Numbered from the stretch's first letter, positions 25,600-34,784 are shown. The stretch is 64,000 bases of DNA from Rhodopseudomonas infernalis (GCF_022271405.1 NZ_JAJNAL010000012.1:80702-144701), one strand, 5' to 3'. Notes: a model not told the origin generated them from the sequence alone. Translations and numbers: made by a program.

Positions 25600-25626
25600 A
25601 GCCGGCGCACCAGCGCCGGCTTTTTC
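25600..25626 (+). terminator. Rho-independent terminator after hemE
   Basis: A nine-pair stem, AGCCGGCGC and GCGCCGGCT with loop ACCA (25600-25621), is followed by a T-run. It begins 29 bases after the hemE stop and points in the same direction. Confidence 0.85.
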
Positions 25627-25642
25627 GTTGAGCTTATGACTT

Positions 25643-25824
25643 CGTCATGGCCGGGCTTGTCCCGCCTGCGCGGCCGAATCCGCTTCGGCGCGGCGAAGGC
25701 CCGGCCACCCACGCCATTTGCCATCAGAACAACAAACTCTCCGTCATTGCGAGCAAAGCGAAGCAATCCAGAGGCGCCGTGCACCGGGCTGGATTGCTTC
25801 GTCGCTTCGCTCCTCGCAATGACG
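25643..25824. repeat. Two dispersed repeats in the hemE-bchD gap
   Basis: The gap between the converging hemE and bchD genes carries two repeats. The first (25643-25708) begins CGTCATGGCCGGGC and ends GGCCCGGCCAC, with an internal inverted region. The second (25742-25824) begins CGTCATTGCGAG and ends CTCGCAATGACG and forms a long imperfect hairpin with GAAGCAATCCAG facing CTGGATTGCTTC. Related copies lie at 35316-35406, 52637-52712 and 59525-59627. Such palindromes are abundant between genes in Bradyrhizobiaceae. Confidence 0.8.
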
Positions 25825-25861
25825 ATTGGGCTGGAGCCGGCGAATTTAGCCGAATGAATTA

Positions 25862-27634
25862 TCAGCCCATCCGCGCTGCGGCGGTGACGGCTTGGGCCAG
25901 CACGGTCGCATCGGCGTGCGGCAGCGGCAGGTAGCGGGCGTCCATTTCCTTGGCGAAGGCTTCGGCCTGCGGGCCGGGGCGCGGCGACATGTCGATCACC
26001 ACCGAGTTGATGCCGGCGACGCGGAATTGCCGCGCCGAGGTCTTGGCATCTTCTTCCGCCTGCGGCCGGCCCGGCGCGCCGTCGCGCGCGATGTTGGCGC
26101 GGCCGTCGGTGAGGACGATGACGGTCGGCGTCTGGCCTTTGCGCTTGATCGAGTCGGCCATCATGAACGCGGTGTCGAGCCCGGCCGCGAGCGGCGTGCC
26201 GCCGCCGCCCGGCAGGCCGGCGAGGCTGCGCTTGGCGCGCGCCAGCGACCGCGTCGGCGGCAGCAGGACTTCGGCGATTGTGCCGCGGAACGATACCATC
26301 GCGACCTGATCGCGTCGCACGTAGCAGTCCGCAAGTAACAACTCGACCGCGCCCTTGGCTTCGGCGAGGCGATGCAGCGCCGCGGAGCCCGAGGCGTCGA
26401 CCACGAAGATCGTGATGGTCTCGGTGCGCTGCTTGAAGCGCGCGATCCGGAAATCGTCCTTCTCCACCAGCACGCGCGGCTTGGTGCCGGGCCGAGACTC
26501 GGCCTGACGCCGGCGCAGCGGCTGCCACGGCGCGGCGGCGCGCAGCGTTTCGATGACGTTGAGCTTGCTGCCGTCGCGCAGTTCGCCGCGCAGCGAGCCG
26601 GCGGGCCGGCCGCGCTTCTTGGACTTCTGCAATTCGCCTGCTTTGCCGGCCGAGCGCGACCGCGAGCGTCCCGCGGAAGCGCGCAGCGCTTCGAGCACGC
26701 CGGGCGGCATCGCGGCCTTCACGGCAGCGAGAATGACTTCGTCGAGCGCCTTGTCGAGATCGGGAGTCGGCGGCTCTTGCTGATCGTTGTTGTCGGCGTT
26801 GTCGTCCGGCGGCGGCGGCTCGGGTGGCGGCGGCTCGTCGGACTGATCGGGCGGCTCCTGCTGCGGAAACACGGTGGCGCGCGGCGCCAGCACGAGGCGC
26901 GCAGCGAGGGTGATGTCGTCCTGCTCGATGGTCCGGCGATCGAACAGCGCGGCGCTCGCCTTGGCGGCGCGGATCGCCAGCAGCGGCGCACGCAGCGACA
27001 CGATGCCGAGCGCGGCCGCGGCGGTGCAGATCGCCTCGATCTGCTCGCTCTCGACCTTGATGCCGGCAAGCCGCCCGCGCGCCTCCGCGATGGCGTCGAG
27101 CTCGACCGGAAAATCCTCGGTCTCGCGCCAGGCGAACTGATCCAAATCCAGATGAAAGCCGAGCCGGTCGCGCAGGCCGGCCGGCGCGAACTCATCCTCG
27201 ATGCCCTCGTCGAGCGCCACGACGCCGAACCGCGCCGGCATCCGCAGCGACAGGCCGTCGCGCTCCACCGCGGTTTCCTGCGCGTCCATCGCGGCGGTGA
27301 GATACACGTTGGTCGACGATTGCAGCCGCTCGGCCATCGCCACCACCAGCACGCCGCCGTCGGTTTCCGCCAGCAGACCACGCTCGGCGACCGGGCGGCC
27401 GGCGAGCAGCGTCGCGGACAGATCGAGACCGCCGAGCAGGCGGCCATCGGCGATGTGCAGCGGCAGATTCCTGTAGGGCTGATCAGGCGGCAGCGCGGCG
27501 CGTAGCAGCGCCATCCAGCGGTCGCGCACCGGGCCGGCGCGCGAGCGCAGCAGCACGCCGCCGGTGCCGACCGGGTCTACCGCGAACAACTGCGCCGCGG
27601 TCACCGCATCGGACCATGCTGGCGAAATGCTCAT
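25862..27634 (-). CDS. bchD: Magnesium chelatase subunit D
   Basis: A 590-residue subunit of the BchHID magnesium chelatase, which inserts Mg2+ into protoporphyrin IX. The order is a degenerate AAA+ domain (about residues 1-240), an acidic proline-rich linker with runs of PPPPEPPPP and DDN (about 255-290), and a C-terminal von Willebrand A domain. The metal site of that last domain is visible as DASGS, followed by the FRGT and LTDGRAN loops. The start overlaps the bchI stop by four bases. Length is within the usual BchD range. It assembles as a double hexamer with BchI. Confidence 0.95.
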   Translation of the reverse strand: MSISPAWSDAVTAAQLFAVDPVGTGGVLLRSRAGPVRDRWMALLRAALPPDQPYRNLPLHIADGRLLGGLDLSATLLAGRPVAERGLLAETDGGVLVVAMAERLQSSTNVYLTAAMDAQETAVERDGLSLRMPARFGVVALDEGIEDEFAPAGLRDRLGFHLDLDQFAWRETEDFPVELDAIAEARGRLAGIKVESEQIEAICTAAAALGIVSLRAPLLAIRAAKASAALFDRRTIEQDDITLAARLVLAPRATVFPQQEPPDQSDEPPPPEPPPPDDNADNNDQQEPPTPDLDKALDEVILAAVKAAMPPGVLEALRASAGRSRSRSAGKAGELQKSKKRGRPAGSLRGELRDGSKLNVIETLRAAAPWQPLRRRQAESRPGTKPRVLVEKDDFRIARFKQRTETITIFVVDASGSAALHRLAEAKGAVELLLADCYVRRDQVAMVSFRGTIAEVLLPPTRSLARAKRSLAGLPGGGGTPLAAGLDTAFMMADSIKRKGQTPTVIVLTDGRANIARDGAPGRPQAEEDAKTSARQFRVAGINSVVIDMSPRPGPQAEAFAKEMDARYLPLPHADATVLAQAVTAAARMG

Positions 27635-28653
27635 CCGAAGATTTCAGCGATCGCCCGATCGACACGCACGCTCGATCCGGCGTCGTCCAGAGGATTCCGC
27701 CGCAGCCGATGCCGCAGCGCTGACGGCGCAATCCGTTTGAGGTGATCGTCGGTGACGATCTTGTCGTGCTCCAACGCAGCGAGCGCACGCGCCGCCCGCA
27801 TCAGCGTGAGCTCACCGCGCAGGCCGTCGGTGCCGAGCGTCATGCACAGCTTGGCAGCACGCTCCAGCGCAGCGTCGGGGACGCTCACGTCGGGCAGCCG
27901 CTCCTTGGCCTGGGTGATCTTGCGGCGCAGCTTGCCTTCTTCCTTCGTCCACGTCTCGATGAAGGCAGCGGGATCGTTCTCGAACGAATCGCGGCGGCGC
28001 ACGACTTCGATGCGTTCCGGCAACGTATCGGGGGTTTTCACTTCCACCGACATGCCGAAGCGGTCGAGCAGTTGCGGGCGCAGTTCGCCCTCTTCCGGGT
28101 TGCCGGTGCCGACCAGCACAAAGCGCGCCGGATGGCGAATGCTGAGACCTTCGCGCTCGACCACGTTCTCGCCCGAAGCGGCGACGTCGAGCAGCAGATC
28201 GACGAGGTGATCCTCGAGCAGATTAGCTTCATCGATGTAGAGGAAGCCGCGATGCGCGCGGGCCAGCAGGCCCGGCTCGAACGCCTTCTCGCCCTTGGCG
28301 AGTGCGCGTTCGAGATCGAGCGCGCCGACGACGCGGTCTTCGGTCGCGCCGAGCGGCAGATCGACCACCGGCACCGGCACCTGCGCGGTCTTGACCTTGC
28401 CGTGCTTGGCCTTCTCCTTGCACTCTTCGCAGTAGCGCTCGGGCTGGTCGGGATCGCAATTGTAGCGGCAGCCGACGACCGTCTTCATCTTCGGCAGCAG
28501 CGCGGCGAGCGCGCGCACGGCAGTCGACTTGCCGGCGCCGCGATCGCCGAACGCCAACACGCCGCCGACCTTCTGATCGACCGCCGCGATCAGCAAGGCG
28601 AGTTTCATCTCTTCCTGGCCGACGATGGCGGAGAACGGGAATACGATCGCCAT
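27631..28653 (-). CDS. bchI: Magnesium chelatase ATPase subunit I
   Basis: A 340-residue AAA+ ATPase of magnesium chelatase. Walker A GDRGAGKST is at residues 36-44, Walker B sits in FLYIDEANLL, and sensor 1 is in VGTGNPEEG. A short CxxxxxxxxxCxxC segment (about residues 66-80) is the usual redox-sensitive cysteine insert of BchI. The ATG at 28651-28653 lies eight bases after the hemC stop, and the frame above it belongs to a hemC shadow. hemC-bchI-bchD therefore form one operon that joins an early and a late step of bacteriochlorophyll synthesis. Confidence 0.96.
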   Translation of the reverse strand: MAIVFPFSAIVGQEEMKLALLIAAVDQKVGGVLAFGDRGAGKSTAVRALAALLPKMKTVVGCRYNCDPDQPERYCEECKEKAKHGKVKTAQVPVPVVDLPLGATEDRVVGALDLERALAKGEKAFEPGLLARAHRGFLYIDEANLLEDHLVDLLLDVAASGENVVEREGLSIRHPARFVLVGTGNPEEGELRPQLLDRFGMSVEVKTPDTLPERIEVVRRRDSFENDPAAFIETWTKEEGKLRRKITQAKERLPDVSVPDAALERAAKLCMTLGTDGLRGELTLMRAARALAALEHDKIVTDDHLKRIAPSALRHRLRRNPLDDAGSSVRVDRAIAEIFG

Positions 28654-28661
28654 GGGATGGG

Positions 28662-29654
28662 TTACTCCGGCCGCGTTTTTTCGATGATCGCGGCGGCGCC
28701 CTTGCCGAGCAGATCGAGGCCGACGGTACGGCCGAGTTCGCGCGGGCGATCGGCCCGTCCGGTGCGGGTGGCTTCGATGAAGAGGCCACCTTCCTGATCG
28801 AGCACCGAGGCGCTCAATGTCATCTCGTCGCCATTGATGGTGGAGTAAGCGGCCATCGGCGAATTGCAGTGGCCGTCCAGCACCCACAGCACCTCGCGCT
28901 CCGCATCGCAGCAAAGCCGCGCCTTCGGATCGTCGATCATCGCCAGATATTTGCGGGTCTGCCAGTCGTTGACCGGGCACTCGACCGCGACGATACCCTG
29001 CCCGGCCGAGGGCAGCATCTCGTCCGGCGTGAAGTCGTGCACGATGCGGTCGGCAAAGCCGACGCGCTCCAGGCCGGAGCGCGCCATGATCAGCGCATCG
29101 GCGGGACCGACCTCGCTGCCGTCCGGCAGGCGCTGCTTCTCGCCATTGTCGAGCTTGCGCAGCCGCGTATCTGCCGCGCCACGGAAGTGAATGACATTGA
29201 CCTCGGGGAACAGCCGCTTGGCATAGGCGGCGCGCCGCACCGCATTGGTGCCGATGGTGTAGCCCTTGCCGCGGCTGTTCTTCAGCTCATCGAGCGTCAG
29301 CCCCTTGCGCAGCACCAGCGAGTCATTGGCCGGATCGCGCGCCAGCGTGGCGGCGACGATCAGGCCGGGCGTCTCTTCATTGGCCGGCATGTCCTTGAGC
29401 GAGTGCATCGCGCACTGCAACTCGCCGCGCAGCATCGCAGCACGGATCTCCGCCACGAACGCGCCACCCTTGCCGCCGTGCGGCAGCAGCTTGCTGACCT
29501 GATCGCTGTCGCCGACGGTCTCGAACTTTACGATCTCGACGTCGAGTTCGCTCGCGGCTGCGCGCAGCTGCTTGGCGATGTCCTCGGTCTGGGCAAGCGC
29601 CATCACGCTCTTGCGCGTCCCAATGCGGACTGGAATTTTCACCACATGCTCCAT
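28662..29654 (-). CDS. hemC: Hydroxymethylbilane synthase, divergent form
   Basis: A 330-residue porphobilinogen deaminase that joins four porphobilinogens to hydroxymethylbilane. The N-terminus IGTRKS, HSLKDMP (catalytic aspartate 88) and a cysteine at 263 for the dipyrromethane cofactor are present. Several landmarks deviate. The cofactor loop reads DGHCNSP where GGCxxP is usual. RGNVxTR is replaced by RGAADTR. About a dozen extra residues (QRLPDGSEVGP) follow KLDNGE. These point to a photosynthesis-specific paralogue or a variant lineage. The ATG at 29652-29654 is chosen because the 83-codon extension above it has no family likeness. It heads the hemC-bchI-bchD operon. Confidence 0.85.
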   Translation of the reverse strand: MEHVVKIPVRIGTRKSVMALAQTEDIAKQLRAAASELDVEIVKFETVGDSDQVSKLLPHGGKGGAFVAEIRAAMLRGELQCAMHSLKDMPANEETPGLIVAATLARDPANDSLVLRKGLTLDELKNSRGKGYTIGTNAVRRAAYAKRLFPEVNVIHFRGAADTRLRKLDNGEKQRLPDGSEVGPADALIMARSGLERVGFADRIVHDFTPDEMLPSAGQGIVAVECPVNDWQTRKYLAMIDDPKARLCCDAEREVLWVLDGHCNSPMAAYSTINGDEMTLSASVLDQEGGLFIEATRTGRADRPRELGRTVGLDLLGKGAAAIIEKTRPE

Positions 29655-29901
29655 TCGACGACCGCGAAGGGGCCCGCGGCGACTGACGGCCGAACAATAC
29701 CAGTCCGAGCCAGATTGCAAACAGATGACTACCGGATTTTTCGTAAGACCGAGCTGGGTGCCGCGGTCGTTGATTTCGAACAATTCGGGCGCCAGCGACG
29801 GCCTTACGCTGCTGTGCAGGTAAAACGTTTCGGCTTCTGTCCATCGCGCCACAATGCTACTCAAGTCAATCGGCGCAATGTTGAGCAAGGTCAAAATACC
29901 C

Positions 29902-31209
29902 ATGACGGCAGAAGTTCGGATCGGCGATGGTAGACTTTCGCCGCATCCCTTGCGGGCGGTCGTACTCGGCGAGGTTCACGCGCGCCCGTTCACCGCGCTG
30001 TCCGTCCCGGCGCGCGTACTGCATTTCGCATTCGATACTACGGGTGACAGGGCCGCTGCCGATCGCGCCGCGATGACGCGCTTCTGCGAATCGCGCGGAC
30101 TGCAGGGGCCGACAGTCGGCGAGAAGCATCATCGCGCCAGCTTCGGCACGACGACGCTGCGCTGGGAACAGCATTCCGAATTCACCACCTACACCTGGGA
30201 ATTCACCGCCGACGCGACTGCGACGCCATTTCATCCCGAGGCCTCGTCGCTCGCCTCGCCGATGCGGCTGCTGCCGCAGCCTGGCCCATTGCTGGTGGCG
30301 GTGGACCTGCATGTGCTGGCCGACAACCCGCCACTCACCGCGCCGGAGCGGCTGTTCGATCGCGCCAGCCTTGCGGTCGCGGAAAATTCCGACGGCGCGG
30401 CGCTATACGCGACCGACTTCCAGCCCGGCCCGTCAGGCTTCGTGCGGGTGTTGGTGATTGATCGCGGCATGGCGCCGGAGCGCGCCGGCGCCCTGACGCA
30501 GCGCGTGCTGGAAATCGAAACCTATCGGACGCTGGCGCTGCTCGGCCTGCCGGAAGCGCAGCGGCTCGGCCCCTCGATCAGCAACGCCGAACGCCGCCTC
30601 GCCGAGGTCACCGCCGAGATGCGCAAGGCCGGCGATCTGGCGATCAACAACAGCCTGCTGCGCGAATTGACCGAGCTTGCCGCGGAGGTCGAGGCCGGCG
30701 CCGCCGCGAGTCTCGGCCGGTTCAGCGCCAGCCGCGCCTATGAGGAAATCATGACGGGACGCCTCGCCACACTCGGCGAGCGCAAGGTCGGCGGCCTGCC
30801 GACCTGGTCGTCGTTCCTCGCCCGCCGGATGAAGCCCGCAATGCGCACCTGCGCCACCACCGAGGCGCGGCAGTCCGATCTGTCGCTGAAGCTTGCCCGC
30901 GCGGCGAATTTGCTGCGCACCCGCGTCGACGTCGAACTCGAACAGCAGAACCAGGAACTGCTGAAATCGATGAACGCACGGACGAGGCTGCAGCTGCGCC
31001 TGCAGACCACCGTCGAAGGTTTGTCCACCGCGGCGATCACTTACTATGTGGTCGGGCTGTTCGGCTATCTGGTGAAGGGCCTGCACGAGGCCGGGCAGAT
31101 CAAGGTCGATCCAAGCCTCGTCACCGCCGGCTTCGTTCCGATCGCGGCGCTGTCGATCTGGTGGACGGTTCGCAGTATCCGCAGACGACACATCGCGGGG
31201 GAGGAGGAA
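29902..31209 (+). CDS. DUF3422 membrane-anchored protein
   Basis: A protein of about 436 residues, start at ATG 29902 (another ATG lies eight codons earlier); the stop codon is at 31210-31212. The N-terminus has VLGEVHARPF, the DUF3422 family signature. A long soluble region with coiled-coil-like helices follows (about residues 220-370), then two hydrophobic helices near the C-terminus (about 385-425). The RRRH tail suggests a cytoplasmic end. The function is unknown. It is the first gene of a tight four-gene operon whose last member is a BciB-like reductase, and it is divergent from hemC-bchI-bchD, so a role in pigment synthesis or membrane organisation is possible. Confidence 0.8.
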
Positions 31210-32813
31210 TGACGCGCGGCCGCAGGTTCGGTCTCGCCCGTATCGTCGTCGCCATCGTTGCGGTGATCGCCATCGTGGTGGCGCTGTGGCAATTGCAGCG
31301 CGGCAGCGGCGATCTGATCATCACCCATGCGAGCGTCGGCGAGACCCCCGTCACGGTGTTTCGTGAGCCTTCCGTGACGCGCGCCCCCGTCGTGGTGATC
31401 GCCCACGGCTTCGCCGGCTCGCAGCAATTGATGCAGCCGTTCGCCCAGACCATGGCGCGCAACGGCTATATCGCGGTGACGTTCGACTTCACCGGTCACG
31501 GCCGCAATCCGGTCACCATGAAGGGCGATGTCGACGAGCCGACCAAAATCACCGGCGTACTGGTCGATGATCTGGCGCGCGTCACCGATTACGCACGCGC
31601 CCTGCCGCAGAGCGACGGCCGCGCCGCGGTGCTCGGCCATTCAATGGCCTCCGACATCGTGGTGCGCTACGCGATGGAGCATCCGGAGATCGCCGCGACG
31701 GTTGCGGTGTCGGTGTTCACCCGCGTGGCGACCGCAACCAGCCCGCGCAATCTGCTGGTGATCGTCGGCGCGCTCGAGCCGCAGATGCTGATCGACGAGG
31801 GCCTGCGGATCGTCAATCTGTCCGCCGGCGGCGGCGCCGTCGCGGGTCGAACCTATGGTGAGTTCGACAAAGGCACCGCGCGGCGGCTGGCGCTGTCGTC
31901 CGGCGTCGAACATATCGGCGTCCTGTACAGCCAGGATTCGCTGCACGAGTCGCTGGCCTGGATGAACGATTCGTTCGGCCGGCAAAGCTCGGGCTGGATC
32001 GACCGCAGGCCGATCTGGCTGGCCTTGCTGTTCGGCGGACTGATCGCGCTGGCATGGCCGCTGTCGGCCCTGCTGCCGCAGGCTGTGCCGATGCCGATGG
32101 GCGCGAGCCTTGCCTGGAAGCCGCTGCTGATCGCCGCCATCGTGCCGGCGGTGCTGACGCCGCTGCTGCTGTGGAAAGCGCCGACCGACTTCCTGATCAT
32201 CCTGCTCGGCGATTACCTGACGCTGCACTTCCTGCTGTACGGCGTACTGACGGCGGCGATCCTGTGGCTCATCCGGCTGCGAAAATCGAGCGCCGACCCG
32301 CACCCGGCGCACCATGCCGGCCACAGTCTCACCCGACTGGAATCACTGCCGGACCCGGCGCATCCGCGGGTCTCGGTCGTGGCGCTGATCGTCGCGGCGG
32401 CGGCGGCGATTGCCTACAACATCGTCGGCTTCGGATGGCCGCTGGATACTTATCTGTTCTCCTTCATGCCGATCGAGCCGCGGCTGCACCTGATCGCGGC
32501 GGTCGCCTGCGGCACGATCCCGTATTTCCTCACCGCTGAGTGGATGGCGCATGGCGCCGGCGCACGGCGCGGCGCCTATGCGCTGGGGAAATTCTGCTTC
32601 CTGGCGTCGCTCGCCGGCGCCGTCGCGCTCAATCTGCACAAGCTGTTCTTCCTGATCATCATCGTGCCGGCGATCCTGCTGCTGTTTCTGGCGTTCGGCC
32701 TGATCAGCAACTGGACCTACAAGGCCACCAACCATCCCTTGCCGGGCGCGTTGGCTAACGCCATCTTGTTCTCCTGGGCGATCGCAGTGACGTTCCCGAT
32801 GGTGATCCGATGA
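31209..32813 (+). CDS. Alpha/beta hydrolase fused to a polytopic membrane domain
   Basis: A 534-residue protein. It begins with a signal-anchor helix (about residues 8-28) and then an alpha/beta-hydrolase domain with VVIAHGFAGSQQ, the nucleophile elbow GHSMAS (about residues 141-146) and a late histidine-containing region. From residue about 275 on there are seven or eight hydrophobic helices. The ATG overlaps the DUF3422 stop (ATGA) and follows GGAGG. The hydrolase face would be periplasmic if the first helix is a simple anchor. The substrate is unknown. Hydrolase-membrane fusions of this type are not common near photosynthesis genes. Confidence 0.8.
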   Translation: MTRGRRFGLARIVVAIVAVIAIVVALWQLQRGSGDLIITHASVGETPVTVFREPSVTRAPVVVIAHGFAGSQQLMQPFAQTMARNGYIAVTFDFTGHGRNPVTMKGDVDEPTKITGVLVDDLARVTDYARALPQSDGRAAVLGHSMASDIVVRYAMEHPEIAATVAVSVFTRVATATSPRNLLVIVGALEPQMLIDEGLRIVNLSAGGGAVAGRTYGEFDKGTARRLALSSGVEHIGVLYSQDSLHESLAWMNDSFGRQSSGWIDRRPIWLALLFGGLIALAWPLSALLPQAVPMPMGASLAWKPLLIAAIVPAVLTPLLLWKAPTDFLIILLGDYLTLHFLLYGVLTAAILWLIRLRKSSADPHPAHHAGHSLTRLESLPDPAHPRVSVVALIVAAAAAIAYNIVGFGWPLDTYLFSFMPIEPRLHLIAAVACGTIPYFLTAEWMAHGAGARRGAYALGKFCFLASLAGAVALNLHKLFFLIIIVPAILLLFLAFGLISNWTYKATNHPLPGALANAILFSWAIAVTFPMVIR

Positions 32814-33301
32814 GGGAGATCGAGCTGTGGCCTGACTCCGGCAAGCGAAGCTGGCGCCTGATCACCGACATGGTGATGGGCGGCGTGTCGCTAGGCACGC
32901 TGCACACCGCGACGATCGGAGAGGACGCGCCGGTGCGGATGCGCGGTGCGGTCTCGACCGAAAACAATGGTGGATTCATCCAGATCGCGCTGGACCTTCA
33001 GCCGGCGGGCGGCGCGTTCGACGCCAGCGCCTTCACGGGAATCGGTCTCGAAGTCTTCGGCAATGGCGAGACCTACGGGATGCATCTGCGCACCACCGAC
33101 GTGGTGCGCCCGCAACAATCTTATCGCAGCGCCTTCGTCGCACCGCAGCATCGAACCCTTCTGAAGCTGCCGTTCGCGGGCTTTGTGCCGCATCGTATCG
33201 AGACGCCGTTCAATTCATCCCGGCTCCGGCGGATCGGTTTGGTGGCGATCGGGCGCGCGTTTGACGCCGATCTATCGGTCGCCCGGGTTTGGCTCTATTG
33301 A
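32810..33301 (+). CDS. CIA30-family protein
   Basis: A 163-residue protein of the CIA30 (complex I intermediate-associated protein 30) beta-sandwich family. The family start WRLITDMVMGGVS (about residues 15-27) and the GIGLEVFGNGETY region are clear. In mitochondria CIA30 helps assemble complex I; bacterial and plastid relatives include factors for pigment-protein or lipid-protein complexes. Its start overlaps the hydrolase stop (ATGA), so it is translated together with that membrane protein. The BciB-like gene follows 108 bases later. Assembly of a photosynthetic or respiratory membrane complex is the best guess. Confidence 0.8.
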   Translation: MREIELWPDSGKRSWRLITDMVMGGVSLGTLHTATIGEDAPVRMRGAVSTENNGGFIQIALDLQPAGGAFDASAFTGIGLEVFGNGETYGMHLRTTDVVRPQQSYRSAFVAPQHRTLLKLPFAGFVPHRIETPFNSSRLRRIGLVAIGRAFDADLSVARVWLY

Positions 33302-33408
33302 TCCTGATCGCCTGACTTATGGCGAATGGCGAGATGGGGCGGCCCCCTTCTAGAACCGCCGCATCGCGCCGGAGCGCCGCACACGCCCTGCGGCGACAAG
33401 AGGCACAT

Positions 33409-34638
33409 ATGGATAGCCGCGTCGTTCCCGCTCCGCTCGTCACCCCACCGCTCAATGCGCCAGCGCGGCGCGATCTGTGCACCGATTGCGGCGTGTCGCG
33501 GATGAGCGACCCCAAACAATGCGGGCAGGCCTGCCAGTTCATCAAACCGAACTACCCGGCGATGGAACTGCAGGTCCACGGCCGCACCCGCGACTCCGCA
33601 AAACCGGACGAAGCCTTCTTCGGCCCGTACCGCCGCATGCTGCAGGCGGCGATGAAGCAGCCGCGCGAGGGCGCGCAGTGGACCGGCATTACCACCCGGA
33701 TCGGCGAGCGGCTGCTCGAAACCGGCGCTGTCGACGCGGTGCTGACGATGGCGGCGGATCCGGACGACAAATGGAAGCCGCGGCCGGTGCTGGTCACCCG
33801 GGCCGAAGATATGGCGCAGTGCCGTGGCATGCGGATGGGCTACGCGCCGTCGCTGGCGCTGCTCGAGCCGGCACGCGCGGCCGGCCACAAGCGTCTCGCG
33901 GTGATCGGCATCCCCTGTCAGATCTATGCGTTGCGCGCGCTCGAGCAGAAGCTCGGCTTCGAGCGGCTTTACGTGATCGGCACGCCGTGCTCCGACAACA
34001 CGACGACGGAAGCGTTTCACGGCTTTCTGCATCTGCTGTCCGACAAGCCCGAGACGATCACCTATCTGGAATTCCGCGCCGACTATCATGTCGAACTTCG
34101 GTTCGACGACGGCCGCGTCCAGGAGATCCCGTTCCTGCTGCTGCCGATCTCCAAGCTGCCCTCGGACTTCTTCCCGATCACCTGCCGGACCTGTGTCGAC
34201 TACACCAACACGCTCGCCGACATCACCGTGGGTTACATGGCCGGACGCGGCGAGCAATGGCTGCTGGTCCGCAATGAACGCGGCGAAGAGTTACTGAGCC
34301 TGCTCGGCGACGAAGTCCGGCTCAGCGAGCCGACCAGCGCCGGCAAACGCGCCGCGCCGGTGAAAGGCTTCCTGAAAAACACTGAGCTCGCCGCGGGCGG
34401 CCTCCCGTTACGCGGCATGCCGAACTGGCTGCGACCGTTGATGGGCTGGCTGATGCCGAAGGTCGGCCCGCGCGGCCTGGAATTCGCCCGCGCCCGCGTC
34501 GAAATGAAAGCGGTCGAGACCGTATTGCATCTGCGACGGAACTATCAGCACAAGATCAAGAACATGGTGCCGGCGCACGTGTGGGCCTTGGTCAAACCAT
34601 ACGGCCTCACGCCAAAAGAGGGCGAACAGCGGGATTAA
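33409..34638 (+). CDS. F420-hydrogenase beta/BciB-like iron-sulfur reductase
   Basis: A 409-residue protein of the coenzyme F420 hydrogenase/dehydrogenase beta family. The N-terminus has CTDCG-(10)-CxxxC (C24, C27, C38, C42), and further cysteines sit at C138, in GIPCQI (C170), C194, C259 and C262. That pattern fits two [4Fe-4S] clusters plus a flavin. BciB, the ferredoxin-dependent 8-vinyl reductase of chlorophyll and bacteriochlorophyll synthesis, belongs to this family and shares the N-terminal cysteine layout. The photosynthesis setting makes BciB the likeliest role, but other reductases share the fold. The ATG at 33409 follows AAGAGG at a good distance. Confidence 0.75.
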   Translation: MDSRVVPAPLVTPPLNAPARRDLCTDCGVSRMSDPKQCGQACQFIKPNYPAMELQVHGRTRDSAKPDEAFFGPYRRMLQAAMKQPREGAQWTGITTRIGERLLETGAVDAVLTMAADPDDKWKPRPVLVTRAEDMAQCRGMRMGYAPSLALLEPARAAGHKRLAVIGIPCQIYALRALEQKLGFERLYVIGTPCSDNTTTEAFHGFLHLLSDKPETITYLEFRADYHVELRFDDGRVQEIPFLLLPISKLPSDFFPITCRTCVDYTNTLADITVGYMAGRGEQWLLVRNERGEELLSLLGDEVRLSEPTSAGKRAAPVKGFLKNTELAAGGLPLRGMPNWLRPLMGWLMPKVGPRGLEFARARVEMKAVETVLHLRRNYQHKIKNMVPAHVWALVKPYGLTPKEGEQRD

Positions 34639-34735
34639 CTTCAACGGCCCGCCTCCCCTGCGGCCTTCGGCACCGTCGCCATGTCCGTAATAGTCCGGAC
34701 AGAACCGCTTTGCTTCCTCCCGGTTGTTTGCGCAC

Positions 34736-34761
34736 GGAACCCACGCCGTGCGCGCACCGTC
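34736..34761 (+). promoter_or_regulatory. Possible EcfG-type promoter of the ferritin-like gene
   Basis: GGAAC (34736-34740), seventeen bases, then CGTC (34758-34761). The alphaproteobacterial general-stress sigma factor EcfG recognises GGAAC-N16/17-cGTT, so the -10 part lacks its final T. It lies 24 bases before the TTG start. Confidence 0.35.
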
Positions 34762-34784
34762 GCGCTCATCCGAAGGAGGCTTAC

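Noticed and set aside
29834..29849. TGT-N10-ACA near 29840, upstream of DUF3422 and hemC
   Set aside because: The spacer is ten, not twelve bases, so it does not fit the PpsR site.
29655..29903. An 83-codon N-terminal extension of hemC
   Set aside because: It has no similarity to the HemC family, which starts at the VVKIPVRIGTRKS segment, and it covers the divergent promoter region.
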